From positions 1-64,000 of the forward strand of contig CAJURQ010000004.1 in assembly GCA_910588955.1 (NCBI GenBank): 64,000 nucleotides of DNA, in the 5' to 3' direction. Both the position numbers and the translations under genes were made by a program. Positions 34,450 to 42,992 of the stretch are shown piece by piece. The notes under the pieces are model-generated. The model searched no databases and had not been told where the DNA came from. It worked only from the letters and a program-made list of their open reading frames with translations. How positions within the stretch are numbered: the stretch's first letter is position 1; the number at the start of each line of letters is the position of its first letter. Source of the DNA: an uncultured Lachnospiraceae bacterium (lineage in GTDB: Bacteria; Bacillota; Clostridia; Lachnospirales; Lachnospiraceae).

Positions 34450-36489
34450 TTATTTGCTGAGGTCTACCTCGATATCGCCAGCGAATACCTGATCCTCTTT
34501 ACCAAGCGCGCCCGGGATGATGGTGAAGGTATTGGAGATACCATCCTGTGCATCGTTGAACGGAAGCTTGGATACAGAAGATAAGGAAGCAACTGCACCG
34601 TGGGTATCACGACCGTGCATCGGGTTAGCGCCGGGTGCGAAAGGCTGACCTTTCTTACGTCCGTCAGGTGTGTTACCGGTAGCCTTACCGTAGGTTACGT
34701 TGGAAGTAATGGTAAGGATAGAGGTTGTAGGAACACCGTTTCTGTAGGTGTGATGTCTTCTGATTGCGGTCATGAACTTGTGAACGATCTCCTGAGCGAT
34801 CTCATCTACGCGGTCGTCGTCGTTACCATATTTCGGGAACTCGCCGGTTGTCTTGAAGTCAACGATGATGCCGTCCTCGTCTCTGATAGGCTCAACCTTC
34901 GCATACTTGATAGCGGAAAGGGAGTCAGCTACGATGGAGAGACCAGCAACACCGGTTGCGAAGTAACGCTTAACGTCTCTGTCATGGAGAGCCATCTCTG
35001 CTCTCTCATAGCAGTATTTGTCATGCATGTAGTGGATGATGTTCAGTGTATTTACATACACGTCTGCCTGCCACTCGAGCATGTCAATGAACTTATCCAT
35101 AACGTCGTCATAATCGAGAACGTCGCCGGTAACAGGACGGTACTTAGGACCAACCTGCTTCTTGGTAACTTCGTCAATACCGCCGTTCAAAGCGTACAGC
35201 AGACATTTAGCAACGTTAGCACGTGCGCCGAAGAACTGCATCTCTTTACCGATAACCATGGAGGATACGCAGCAAGCGATACCGTAGTCATCACCGTGTG
35301 TCACTCTCATCAGGTCGTCGTTCTCGTACTGGATGGAAGAGGTCTGGATGGACATCTTCGCACAGTACTTCTTCCAGTTCTCGGGAAGTCTGGTGGACCA
35401 GAGAACTGTCAGGTTCGGCTCGGGTGAAGGACCTAAGTTGGTCAGTGTGTGCAGATAACGGAAGCTCATCTTTGTTACCATGTGACGACCGTCAACGCCA
35501 ACACCGCCGAGGGACTCGGTTACCCATACCGGATCGCCTGCGAAAATCTGGTTGTACTCAGGGGTACGTGCAAACTTGATCAGACGCAGCTTCATGATGA
35601 AGTGGTCAACGAACTCCTGAATCTGCTGCTCTGTGAATGTGCCGTTAGCAAGGTCTCTCTCAGCATATACATCAAGGAAAGTAGATGTACGTCCAAGGGA
35701 CATTGCAGCACCGTTCTGCTCTTTTACGGAGCAAAGGTAACCAAAGTAAGTAGCCTGAATCGCTTCCTGTACGTTAGAAGCGGGCTTGGAAATGTCACAG
35801 CCGTAAGAAGCAGCCATTTCCTTCATCAGCTTCAGAGCAACCATCTGCTCGGAAAGCTCTTCGCGGAGACGGATCACATCGTCGGTCATAACGCGGCCGG
35901 TGGAATCCTTCTGCGCCTGCTTGTCTTCAATCAGTCTGTCGATACCGTACAGAGCCACACGTCTGTAGTCGCCGATGATACGACCGCGACCGTATGCATC
36001 CGGAAGACCTGTGATGATGTGGGAAGAACGGCAAGCTCTCATCTCAGCATTGTAAGCGTCGAAGCAGCCTGCGTTGTGTGTCTTTCTGTGGGTGGAGAAG
36101 AACTCGCTAATCTCGGGATCTACTTCGTAGCCGTTGTCTGTGCAAGCCTTCTCAGCCATTCTGATACCGCCGTAAGGCTGTAAGGAACGCTTGAAGGGCT
36201 TATCTGTCTGGAAACCAACGATGGTCTCTTTGCTCTTGTCCAGATAGCCGGGACCGTGGGATGTGATGGTGGATACAACCTTGGTATCCATATCAAGTAC
36301 GCCGCCTGCCTCACGCTCCTGTTTCTGCAGGTCAAGCACCTGTGCCCAAAGATCCTTTGTGTTCTGTGTAGGCTCAGCCAAGAATGCCTCGTCACCGTCG
36401 TAAGGGTGATAGTTTCTCTGGATGAAGTCGCGGACATTCACTTCTTTGTCCCACTTGCCGCCTACAAAATCTTTCCATTCTGGTCTCAT
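34450..36489 (-). CDS. pflB: Pyruvate formate-lyase body, lacking its C-terminal glycyl radical domain
   Basis: 679 residues against about 750-760 in usual PFL. The catalytic cysteine pair is present in YGIACCVSSMV near residue 405. The protein ends just after SKLPFNDAQDGISNTFTIIPG and a short tail ending EVDLSK, precisely before where the radical domain would begin. With CoA it cleaves pyruvate to acetyl-CoA and formate in anaerobic fermentation. Start has AGGAGG about 12 nt upstream. A minus-strand promoter at about 36595-36624 leaves a leader of about 100 nt. Confidence 0.93.
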   Translation of the reverse strand: MRPEWKDFVGGKWDKEVNVRDFIQRNYHPYDGDEAFLAEPTQNTKDLWAQVLDLQKQEREAGGVLDMDTKVVSTITSHGPGYLDKSKETIVGFQTDKPFKRSLQPYGGIRMAEKACTDNGYEVDPEISEFFSTHRKTHNAGCFDAYNAEMRACRSSHIITGLPDAYGRGRIIGDYRRVALYGIDRLIEDKQAQKDSTGRVMTDDVIRLREELSEQMVALKLMKEMAASYGCDISKPASNVQEAIQATYFGYLCSVKEQNGAAMSLGRTSTFLDVYAERDLANGTFTEQQIQEFVDHFIMKLRLIKFARTPEYNQIFAGDPVWVTESLGGVGVDGRHMVTKMSFRYLHTLTNLGPSPEPNLTVLWSTRLPENWKKYCAKMSIQTSSIQYENDDLMRVTHGDDYGIACCVSSMVIGKEMQFFGARANVAKCLLYALNGGIDEVTKKQVGPKYRPVTGDVLDYDDVMDKFIDMLEWQADVYVNTLNIIHYMHDKYCYERAEMALHDRDVKRYFATGVAGLSIVADSLSAIKYAKVEPIRDEDGIIVDFKTTGEFPKYGNDDDRVDEIAQEIVHKFMTAIRRHHTYRNGVPTTSILTITSNVTYGKATGNTPDGRKKGQPFAPGANPMHGRDTHGAVASLSSVSKLPFNDAQDGISNTFTIIPGALGKEDQVFAGDIEVDLSK

Positions 36490-36594
36490 TTTTGTACCAA
36501 CCTCCTATTTTAAAATTTTTAATAAAGTAACTGTGAAATGGTTGCATTCGGAATCATGCACAACTGCGGCGCATCACTCTGAATCGGTAAGAAT

Positions 36595-36624
36595 ATTATA
36601 TGCCAAGTGTCGAATCGCAGTCAA
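36595..36624 (-). promoter_or_regulatory. Promoter of the pfl gene group
   Basis: On the minus strand TTGACT (36624-36619), 18 nt and TATAAT (36600-36595). The leader to the pflB start is about 100 nt and can fold (GCATGATTCCGAATGC-type short stems). Confidence 0.7.
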
Positions 36625-36720
36625 GATTGCCTTTGTTCTTTTTCTCATACAAATGCAAAAAAAAGAATGAAATTTTTGTGAAAAATGCAATAATGTGGAT
36701 TGGCTTTGCGGAAAGCCGTC

Positions 36721-36749
36721 TTGACGGTGCGGGCGCTTTCTTTTATAAT
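36721..36749 (+). promoter_or_regulatory. Promoter of the DUF1858 gene
   Basis: TTGACG (36721-36726), 17 nt, TATAAT (36744-36749). Divergent from the pfl promoter, with about 100 nt between the two -35 regions. Confidence 0.8.
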
Positions 36750-36822
36750 CATATCTGGTACAGAAAACAGATGTATATTTTTTCAGACGCTATCACAGAA
36801 TGAAAATATGGAGGGAAATAAA

Positions 36823-37014
36823 ATGGCAGATATCACAAAGAACACGACAATAGGCGAAGCGCTCAGAATCAATCCTGACATTGCGCCCGTGCTTTTGGAG
36901 ATCGGGATGCACTGTCTCGGCTGCCCTTCCGCGCAGGGAGAGACTCTGGAGGAAGCGGCTATGGTGCACGGCATCAACGCTGATGATCTGATGGCGAAGA
37001 TCGCGGCTGTATAG
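36823..37014 (+). CDS. DUF1858 domain protein (hybrid-cluster-associated redox disulfide type)
   Basis: 63 residues: ADITKNTTIGEALRINPDIA, then VLLEIGMHCLGCPSAQGETL and a helical end. The CxxC in MHCLGCPS is the hallmark of the DUF1858 / redox-disulfide family, a small fold often fused to or beside anaerobic redox enzymes. ATG 36823 follows GGAGGGA. It has its own strong promoter facing away from pfl, and a terminator behind it. Confidence 0.88.
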   Translation: MADITKNTTIGEALRINPDIAPVLLEIGMHCLGCPSAQGETLEEAAMVHGINADDLMAKIAAV

Positions 37015-37065
37015 AAAGCGGAAGAGCGGCGCGGTGATTCCGCGGCGGTCGGTTTACGACAAAAG

Positions 37066-37115
37066 AAATCCCACCTTGTTTCCGGGAGACCGGATAACAG
37101 GGTGGGGTTTTATTT
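37066..37115. terminator. Bidirectional terminator between the DUF1858 gene and mecA
   Basis: AAATCCCACC with GTTTCCGG pairs with CCGGATAAC and GGTGGGGTTT around GAGA, followed by TATTT. A long, nearly perfect stem between convergent genes. Confidence 0.85.
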
Positions 37116-37138
37116 ATGCCTATCATTGAAATACGGAA

Positions 37139-37903
37139 TTAAATCTTCGCCAGCGTTTCCACCGCGCTGTCCTTGATCAGCGGCTCATAATGCTCCTCCA
37201 GATATGCCTTCGCGGAGTTCGCGGTTTTTTCGGGTCTGCCGTACTCTGAGATCAGGCTGCAAATACGATTGAAGTCCGCGCTTTCCGGTTCTTCGGGAGC
37301 GACCAGCAGGAGATAATTGCCGCCGGCTTCATCCTTATATAAAGTGTTGGAGCTTTGGCAAGTGCCGATCACGTGTGCCAGTCTGGTCACTTCGCGCAGG
37401 GAGCGGAAGGAGAAAAGACGGCTCGTCGTTTTTGCGCGTCCGGAAAGAGCGGGCTGTGTGTTTTCCCGGCGTGCGCTCTTCGGAGACGGGACGGATTCCT
37501 CTGTGCCGTTCATCCGGCGCAGGAGATTGAGCACCTCGTCCGCACTGTCAGCAAAAGCTTCCATCAGCGCTTCATTGTCCTCCGTCTCTTCCATGTCGTA
37601 ATCATCGTCGTGGACGGAGGGTGCGAACTTCGCGAAGCGGGTGTCCAGCTCCTCGGGGTCTTCCACTTTGGTGACAATCAGCACAATGCACTCGGCATTT
37701 AAGGGAATCGCCTCAATCATTAAGGGGATATCCTCCGCCTCAAAGCCGCATTCATATGCCGCCTGCTGCATCAGGTCGCGGAAGAGGCTCTTAGCCTTCT
37801 CCGTGCCGTATGCCAGCTCGCTGATCTTCAATTCTCTGTTCAGCAGGTCTTCTCTTGTGAGGGTGCAGCGGATTTGCTGCTCATTCACTTTTTCTATTTT
37901 CAT
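37139..37903 (-). CDS. mecA: Adaptor protein MecA (ClpC adaptor, negative regulator of competence)
   Basis: 254 residues. The N-terminal substrate-binding domain begins MKIEKVNEQQIRCTLTREDL and includes AAYECGFEAEDIPLMIEAIP. An acidic linker (DDDYDMEETEDNEALMEAF) precedes the C-terminal ClpC-binding domain (SFRSLREVTRLAHVIG and the LEEHYEPLI end). In Bacillus MecA delivers ComK to ClpCP; here it may control other targets, though comF is present in the window. A possible promoter (TTGACT, TAAGAT) lies at about 37957-37988 on the minus strand. Confidence 0.88.
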   Translation of the reverse strand: MKIEKVNEQQIRCTLTREDLLNRELKISELAYGTEKAKSLFRDLMQQAAYECGFEAEDIPLMIEAIPLNAECIVLIVTKVEDPEELDTRFAKFAPSVHDDDYDMEETEDNEALMEAFADSADEVLNLLRRMNGTEESVPSPKSARRENTQPALSGRAKTTSRLFSFRSLREVTRLAHVIGTCQSSNTLYKDEAGGNYLLLVAPEEPESADFNRICSLISEYGRPEKTANSAKAYLEEHYEPLIKDSAVETLAKI

Positions 37904-38034
37904 GTTGTTAATCTCTTCCTTCTATTTAGAATAATAGAGCTTGATTAAGTTAAGTGTATCTTAATCCCAGAGGTCGGTTTTAGTCAATAGTGCGCGATAA
38001 GTGTTTAAAAAATTTTAATAATTTTAGAAAATGC

Positions 38035-38064
38035 TTGCAATTCCTGTCAGATTATGGCTATAAT
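38035..38064 (+). promoter_or_regulatory. Strong promoter in the mecA-GH18 gap
   Basis: TTGCAA (38035-38040), 18 nt, TATAAT (38059-38064). The predicted start near 38070 opens a region without any credible reading frame for over 500 nt. Confidence 0.75.
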
Positions 38065-38069
38065 TTAAC

Positions 38070-38200
38070 TACAAGATGTCTCTGATAATCCGCAAGGGAA
38101 GGAGGCATGCGAAAATTTAATAAATAACATCTGTGTCTTTGCCGTTATCTTTTGGCGGAGGCAGTCTTATGGGCTATGTGCCTTGTCAGAGACCATATCT
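38070..38200 (+). ncRNA. Candidate structured non-coding RNA of unknown class
   Basis: Begins at the start of a strong promoter. GTCTCTGA (38078-38085) pairs with TCAGAGAC (38186-38193); inside, CAAGG (38092-38096) pairs with CCTTG (38181-38185), GGCATG with TGTGCC, and CTTTGCC with GGCGGAG around an AU-rich loop. The result is a long rod with internal loops, like 6S RNA in general shape, but no family consensus could be confirmed. The rest of the gap (to 38520) holds two more possible stems: ATGCCGT/ACGGCAT around 38351-38418 and CATTACGT/ATGTGATG around 38433-38468. Confidence 0.45.
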
Positions 38201-38491
38201 TATTCCCATCTAAGCGCCGGGTTAATTCTTAAGAGTTTCCTTTGGTACACAAAATATAATTCACAAGGAATGAGTAGGTTATACAGATATTTTACAAATT
38301 CATTTGCATGTCAGAGTCATCTTCAGAACTATTTCCGCCCTCCTATATCATATGCCGTTAGTATATCACGGTTGAGTTATTTTATAGTTTTTTTGTTAAT
38401 CCTTTTGGGGGACGGCATGAGAGGACCTGTCATTACGTTGGTTTCGGGAGGTTTCCCGTTATGTGATGTTGTCATTGCCTGAAAAAAACTG

Positions 38492-38520
38492 ATGACTGAA
38501 AGGGAATAGTTTGTTATAAT
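38492..38520 (+). promoter_or_regulatory. Promoter of the GH18 gene
   Basis: ATGACT (38492-38497), 17 nt, TATAAT (38515-38520) with an extended TG upstream of the -10. A leader hairpin GCAGG-A-AAG / CTT-C-CCTGC follows at about 38536-38560. Confidence 0.65.
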
Positions 38521-38603
38521 CGTAGTGAACGCGGCGGGCAGGAAAGGGAAAACTTCCCTGCCTGGTCGACGTTTACTACAGACAGTCAAAAGGAGCTGGA
38601 CAA

Positions 38604-40313
38604 ATGAAAAAAATAATTCCGGTGATAGTCGCGGTTGTCCTTATTATATTGATTGGCGCAGCGGGATTTGGGGCGAAGCTGCTCGAAAAATACTCTTATT
38701 CCAAAGAACGGGCGGATTTGACAGAATATTTCGGTATTGAGGGGGAGAATGACGTCCCTATCATTTTGCAGGATGAACAGATAGAGGAACATGCGAAAAT
38801 ATTTGATAATATTTGTTATTTTGATATTGCCACGGTGCATAAATATTTTAACGACAGGTTTTATGAGGACAAGTCGGAGAACAGCCTTCTCTACACGACG
38901 CCGGACATGGTTTACGCGAACGTGATCGGCACGGGGACTGTCACCGGCTATGATGCGGACTTTGTTGAGAGCGACGAAAGCTACGATTATACCATCTCCC
39001 GCTATGAGGGGGAGACGCTCTATATCGCAGCGGACTATGTGAAAAAATATGCGAATTTTTCCTATGAGCTTTTCACAGAGCCGAACCATATGCAGGTTTA
39101 CACAGAATGGGACAAGCGGCAGGTCGCGTCTGTCACGAAAGATACGCAGGTGCGTTATCAGGGCGGCATCAAGAGCGATATCCTGACGGACATATCGACG
39201 GGAGACGCGGTTATCGTGCTGGAGGAAATGGAGACATGGACGAAGGTAAAGACGCAGGATTCCTTTATCGGCTATGTGGAGAATAAAAAGCTGGGGGAAA
39301 AGACGGAGGAAGAGCCTGTCCCCGTGACGGATTATGTAGAGCCGGAATATAAGGCGAATACCCGTGACTATAAGATCAATCTGGGCTGGCATGTGATCGG
39401 CGGAACGGGGGGCAACGACACACTGGAGGAGACGGTGGCGCGGACGAAGGGGCTTAACGTGATTTCGCCGACATGGTTTACCCTGACGGGAAACGAGGGG
39501 GATTTCAGCAGTTTTGCCACGGCGGATTATGTGGACAGGGCGCACGGGATGGGACTGGAAGTCTGGGCGCTGGTGGGCAATGTAGACAGCGTGGACGTGG
39601 ATCTGTATACGGTGCTTGGGAAGACTTCCAACAGGCGGCATTTGATTTTACAGCTTCTGGCGGCGACACGGGAATATAATCTGGACGGGCTGAACATTGA
39701 CTTTGAGAATGTGAGTCTGGATGCGGGAGAACCCTTTATCCAGTTTATCAGGGAGTTGTCTATTCCTTGCAGGAAGTACGGCATTGTGCTGTCGGTGGAC
39801 AACTATGTGCCCATGAACCACACGGACCATTACGACCGCGCCGAGCAGGGGGCGGTGGCGGACTACGTTATTATTATGGGATATGACGAACACTATAACG
39901 GCAGTGACGAGGCAGGGAGCGTTGCCTCCATCAATTTTGTGGAGAAAGGAATCGAAAACACGGTGGCGGAAGTGCCGAAAGAAAAAGTGATCAACGCCCT
40001 TCCTTTCTATACGAGAATCTGGGAGACCGGGGCGGATGGCATAAGCAGTCAGGCGGTGGGTATGGAAATGGCGCAGACCTATGTGTCGGACCATGAAATT
40101 GCGACCCGCTGGGATGAGGTGACCTGCCAGAATTACGGGGAATTTCAGGATGGCGACAGGCTCTGTCAGGTGTGGCTGGAGGATGCGGAGTCCATCAAGG
40201 TGAAGTTAAATATTATGGAAAAGTACGAGATTGCGGGTGTGGCGGCATGGCGGCTCGGTTTTGAGACGGCGGACATCTGGGATGTGATCGAGGAGTACAT
40301 GAATCAATCGTAA
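38604..40313 (+). CDS. Membrane-anchored glycoside hydrolase family 18 protein with SH3-like domain
   Basis: 569 residues. An N-terminal signal anchor (IIPVIVAVVLIILIGAAGFG) is followed by a copper-amine-oxidase-like/unknown region (about 30-170), a bacterial SH3-like domain (about 175-235, ending TWTKVKTQDSFIGYVENKKL), and a GH18 catalytic domain. The DxxDxE motif is seen in LDGLNIDFENV, with the acid/base Glu. It is like YaaH/SleL cortex lysins and other peptidoglycan N-acetylglucosaminidases. The next gene is a CwlD-like amidase, so a joint role in cell wall or spore cortex remodelling is likely. Confidence 0.88.
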   Translation: MKKIIPVIVAVVLIILIGAAGFGAKLLEKYSYSKERADLTEYFGIEGENDVPIILQDEQIEEHAKIFDNICYFDIATVHKYFNDRFYEDKSENSLLYTTPDMVYANVIGTGTVTGYDADFVESDESYDYTISRYEGETLYIAADYVKKYANFSYELFTEPNHMQVYTEWDKRQVASVTKDTQVRYQGGIKSDILTDISTGDAVIVLEEMETWTKVKTQDSFIGYVENKKLGEKTEEEPVPVTDYVEPEYKANTRDYKINLGWHVIGGTGGNDTLEETVARTKGLNVISPTWFTLTGNEGDFSSFATADYVDRAHGMGLEVWALVGNVDSVDVDLYTVLGKTSNRRHLILQLLAATREYNLDGLNIDFENVSLDAGEPFIQFIRELSIPCRKYGIVLSVDNYVPMNHTDHYDRAEQGAVADYVIIMGYDEHYNGSDEAGSVASINFVEKGIENTVAEVPKEKVINALPFYTRIWETGADGISSQAVGMEMAQTYVSDHEIATRWDEVTCQNYGEFQDGDRLCQVWLEDAESIKVKLNIMEKYEIAGVAAWRLGFETADIWDVIEEYMNQS

Positions 40314-40454
40314 GGCTGCGGCGGGGTTAAAATCCCGCGCGGAAGGGTTATCTTCCGACCACTTTCTTCATATACATGCACTAAGACGGGTATCGGCAGA
40401 GCCGGTTCATATCTTGCCGGAAGGCGGGAAAGCGGGCTTTGGCTTAGGGGTAAA

Positions 40455-41183
40455 ATGGAGAAAGAAAAATCGGAGAAATATGACAAAGCTGTCAGAATGG
40501 GGCTGCTTTTGATGCTGCTTGCGGCATTTGGATTTGCCCTGCGGGGCGGTGCGCGGGTGGTGTCCTCGAGCCGGATCCTGACGGAGAAGCCGGGGAAGGA
40601 GAGACCTTGCGTGATTATCGACGCGGGGCACGGCGGCGCCGATCCGGGCAAGGTGGGTGTGGACGGCAGTCTGGAAAAGGACATCAATTTAAAGATCGCG
40701 AAAAAATTGGCAGTGTTCCTTACGGCGGCGGATGTGGATGTGGTGCTTACGAGGGAGGACGACGCCGGGCTTTATGACGAGAATGTCTCCAACAAGAAGG
40801 TGCAGGATATGAAAAACCGTGTGGCGCTGATTGAGGAGAAGAAACCGGCGCTGACGGTGAGCATTCACCAGAACAGTTACCATGAGGAGTATGTGCACGG
40901 GGCGCAGGTCTTTTATTATGAAGGAAGTCAGGACAGTAAAGAGATTGCGGAGCGTATGCAGCAGGTGCTCGCCGAACAGATTGACCCGGACAACGCCAGA
41001 CAGGCGAAGGCGAACAGCAGCTACTATCTCTTGAAGAAGACGTCGTCGCCCATTGTGATTGTGGAGTGTGGTTTCCTATCCAACTATGAGGAGGCGCAGA
41101 AGCTTTCCTCGGAAGTCTATCAGGAGAAGACGGCGTGGGCGATCCATCTGGCGATTATGAACTACCTGAACAAGACGGAGTAG
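40455..41183 (+). CDS. cwlD: N-acetylmuramoyl-L-alanine amidase, CwlD-like
   Basis: 242 residues. An N-terminal anchor (MGLLLMLLAAFGFALRGG) precedes an Amidase_3 domain: IIDAGHGGADPGKVG with the first zinc His, EKDINLKIAKKL with the Glu, SIHQNSY with the second His, and IVIVECGFLSNYEEAQ with the catalytic Glu. The size and layout fit CwlD, which makes muramic delta-lactam in spore cortex, but a vegetative amidase cannot be excluded. It starts after ATG 40455 with a GGGG-rich site; the 140-nt gap upstream holds two small stems (GCGGG/CCCGC and GGAAG/CTTCC). Confidence 0.85.
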   Translation: MEKEKSEKYDKAVRMGLLLMLLAAFGFALRGGARVVSSSRILTEKPGKERPCVIIDAGHGGADPGKVGVDGSLEKDINLKIAKKLAVFLTAADVDVVLTREDDAGLYDENVSNKKVQDMKNRVALIEEKKPALTVSIHQNSYHEEYVHGAQVFYYEGSQDSKEIAERMQQVLAEQIDPDNARQAKANSSYYLLKKTSSPIVIVECGFLSNYEEAQKLSSEVYQEKTAWAIHLAIMNYLNKTE

Positions 41184-41264
41184 ATGAGGTGTGGAAACTG
41201 ATACGGTGCGGGTTTTCGGTTTGGACGCGGTATATGACAGAAATAAAGTGAGAAGGATACGACT

Positions 41265-42317
41265 GTGGATACAAAAGTAGTCCGGATAGACGAATCACAT
41301 AGAGAAGAGGCTTCGATCCGCGAGGCGGGGGCGATCATCAAAGCGGGCGGTCTGGTGGCGTTCCCCACGGAGACGGTTTACGGGCTGGGGGGAGACGCGC
41401 TGAATCCCGCTTCCTCCCGGAAAATTTATGAGGCGAAAGGCAGACCCTCCGATAACCCGCTGATCGTGCATATCGCGGACATGGACGCTTTGCCCGCCAT
41501 CGTAAAGAGTGTGCCGGAGACGGCGGAGAAGCTGGCGGACGCTTTCTGGCCGGGACCGCTCACGATGATTATGGAAAAATCGGATTTGGTGCCGAAGGAG
41601 ACGACAGGCGGGCTTGACACGGTGGCGGTGCGTATGCCGTCCGATGCGGCGGCGTTGTCGTTTATCCGGGCGGCGGGCGGTTATGTGGCGGCGCCCAGCG
41701 CCAACCGTTCCGGCAGACCGAGCCCGACCCGCGCGTCCTATGTGGCGGAGGATATGGAAGGCAGGATCGAGATGATATTGGACGGCGGTGACGCCACGCT
41801 CGGGCTGGAATCCACGATCGTCGATCTGACGGCGGAACCGCCCGTAATTTTAAGACCGGGCTTTATTACGGCGGAAATGCTTCGGCAGAAGCTTGGATGC
41901 GTGGAGGTGGACGAGACGCTTTTTTCTGCCGACAGTGGACAAGCCCCCAAAGCGCCGGGCATGAAATACAGGCATTACGCGCCGAAGGGCGAGTTGATCA
42001 TTGTCAAAGGTGCCGCGGAGGCGGTGACGGATTATATCAACAAAGAACTTGCCGAAGGAAGAAAAAACAGGAAAAAGACCGGCGTTATCGCGACGGACGA
42101 GACGGTTGACAGCTACTGTGCAGACGTGCTCCGAAGTGTCGGGAAGCGGGCGGACGCGGCAGCGGCGGCAAAAGGGCTGTACCGCATTCTGCGGGAGTTC
42201 GACGACGAGGGCGTGGAGCTGATCTACTCGGAGAGTCTCGACGGGGAAGGCGTTTCACAGGCAGTAATGAACCGGCTGTTAAAGGCGGCGGGACACAGGG
42301 TGATTGAGCTGAAATGA
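41265..42317 (+). CDS. tsaC: L-threonylcarbamoyladenylate synthase (TsaC/Sua5 type)
   Basis: 350 residues, the long Sua5 form: an N-terminal YrdC domain (GGLVAFPTETVYGLGGDALN, KGRPSDNPLIVHI, TVAVRMPSD, APSANRSGRPSPT) and a C-terminal Sua5 domain. It makes threonylcarbamoyl-AMP for tRNA t6A modification. The start is GTG at 41265, 8 nt after AGAAGGA. On the same strand between the CwlD-like amidase and rpiB. Confidence 0.95.
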   Translation: MDTKVVRIDESHREEASIREAGAIIKAGGLVAFPTETVYGLGGDALNPASSRKIYEAKGRPSDNPLIVHIADMDALPAIVKSVPETAEKLADAFWPGPLTMIMEKSDLVPKETTGGLDTVAVRMPSDAAALSFIRAAGGYVAAPSANRSGRPSPTRASYVAEDMEGRIEMILDGGDATLGLESTIVDLTAEPPVILRPGFITAEMLRQKLGCVEVDETLFSADSGQAPKAPGMKYRHYAPKGELIIVKGAAEAVTDYINKELAEGRKNRKKTGVIATDETVDSYCADVLRSVGKRADAAAAAKGLYRILREFDDEGVELIYSESLDGEGVSQAVMNRLLKAAGHRVIELK

Positions 42318-42415
42318 GCTGTTCCGATTTTATGTGACAGCGGTGAGATATAACGGCTACAATAAAATAATTTACAGGAGGCGCGTTTTTGCGCGCTTCG
42401 GAAAGTGAGGGAGAC

Positions 42416-42847
42416 ATGATTGCAATCGGAAGTGACCACGGCGGATATGATTTGAGACAGAAGGTGATGGCGCATTTGAAGGAGCGTGGTTTGGAGTACA
42501 AGGACTTCGGCTGCCCGGACAAAAGTTCCTGCGATTATCCGGTTTTTGGCGCGGCGGTGGCAAAGGCTGTTGCATCGGGAGAGTGCGACAGGGGCATCGT
42601 GATCTGTACTACGGGCATCGGCATTTCCATGACGGCGAATAAAGTGAAGGGAATCCGCTGCGCGCTCTGTGGCGATCCGGTTTCCGCGAGACTGACAAGG
42701 GAGCACAACGACGCCAATGTGCTTGCTATGGGTGCGGCGATCATCGGGGAGATGGTAGCGCTCGATATCGTGGATATTTTTTTGGACACGCCTTTTTCTC
42801 ACGGTGAGAGGCACCAGAGACGCGTGGACTTAATTGAGAACTGTTAG
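42416..42847 (+). CDS. rpiB: Ribose-5-phosphate isomerase B
   Basis: 143 residues from ATG 42416 (GTGAGGGAG site). MIAIGSDHGGYDLRQKV, the catalytic Cys in CTTGIGISMTANKVKGIRCAL, and REHNDANVLAMGA are typical of the LacAB/RpiB family. It interconverts ribose-5-phosphate and ribulose-5-phosphate. It follows tsaC as in many Firmicutes. A short GCGCG/CGCGC stem lies just before its ribosome site. Confidence 0.95.
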   Translation: MIAIGSDHGGYDLRQKVMAHLKERGLEYKDFGCPDKSSCDYPVFGAAVAKAVASGECDRGIVICTTGIGISMTANKVKGIRCALCGDPVSARLTREHNDANVLAMGAAIIGEMVALDIVDIFLDTPFSHGERHQRRVDLIENC

Positions 42848-42859
42848 GTTAGGAGAAAC

Positions 42860-42980
42860 GATTGAAAAATCACACTGATGTGCTGATTTTTCAATCTCGA
42901 GTTTGTGCCGGAGCCACAAACTCGGAATCGCAGCCGAGAATTTAAGATTCTCGGCGCGTGCCTTCGCAAAAAGCTCCGGC
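42860..42980 (+). promoter_or_regulatory. Highly structured leader with possible pseudoknot before the SleB-like gene
   Basis: Three perfect hairpins in a row: GATTGAAAAATCA / TGATTTTTCAATC (42860-42896, inner CAC-TGAT-GTG), CGAGTTTGTG / CACAAACTCG (42898-42924), and GCCGAGAAT / ATTCTCGGC (42933-42955). The loop of the second, GCCGGAGC (42907-42914), is complementary over 8 bp to GCTCCGGC (42973-42980), which lies just ahead of the GGAGG ribosome site. Such a pairing would form a pseudoknot next to the translation start. No known riboswitch was recognised. Confidence 0.55.
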
Positions 42981-42992
42981 ATGGAGGAAAGT

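Noticed and set aside
38183..38482. Plus-strand frame of 99 codons in the mecA-GH18 gap
   Set aside because: No ribosome site, odd composition and several candidate RNA stems in the same stretch; treated as non-coding.
42903..42992. Upstream extension of the SleB-like gene
   Set aside because: It would read through the structured leader; the ATG at 42993 has a proper ribosome site and begins a signal peptide.
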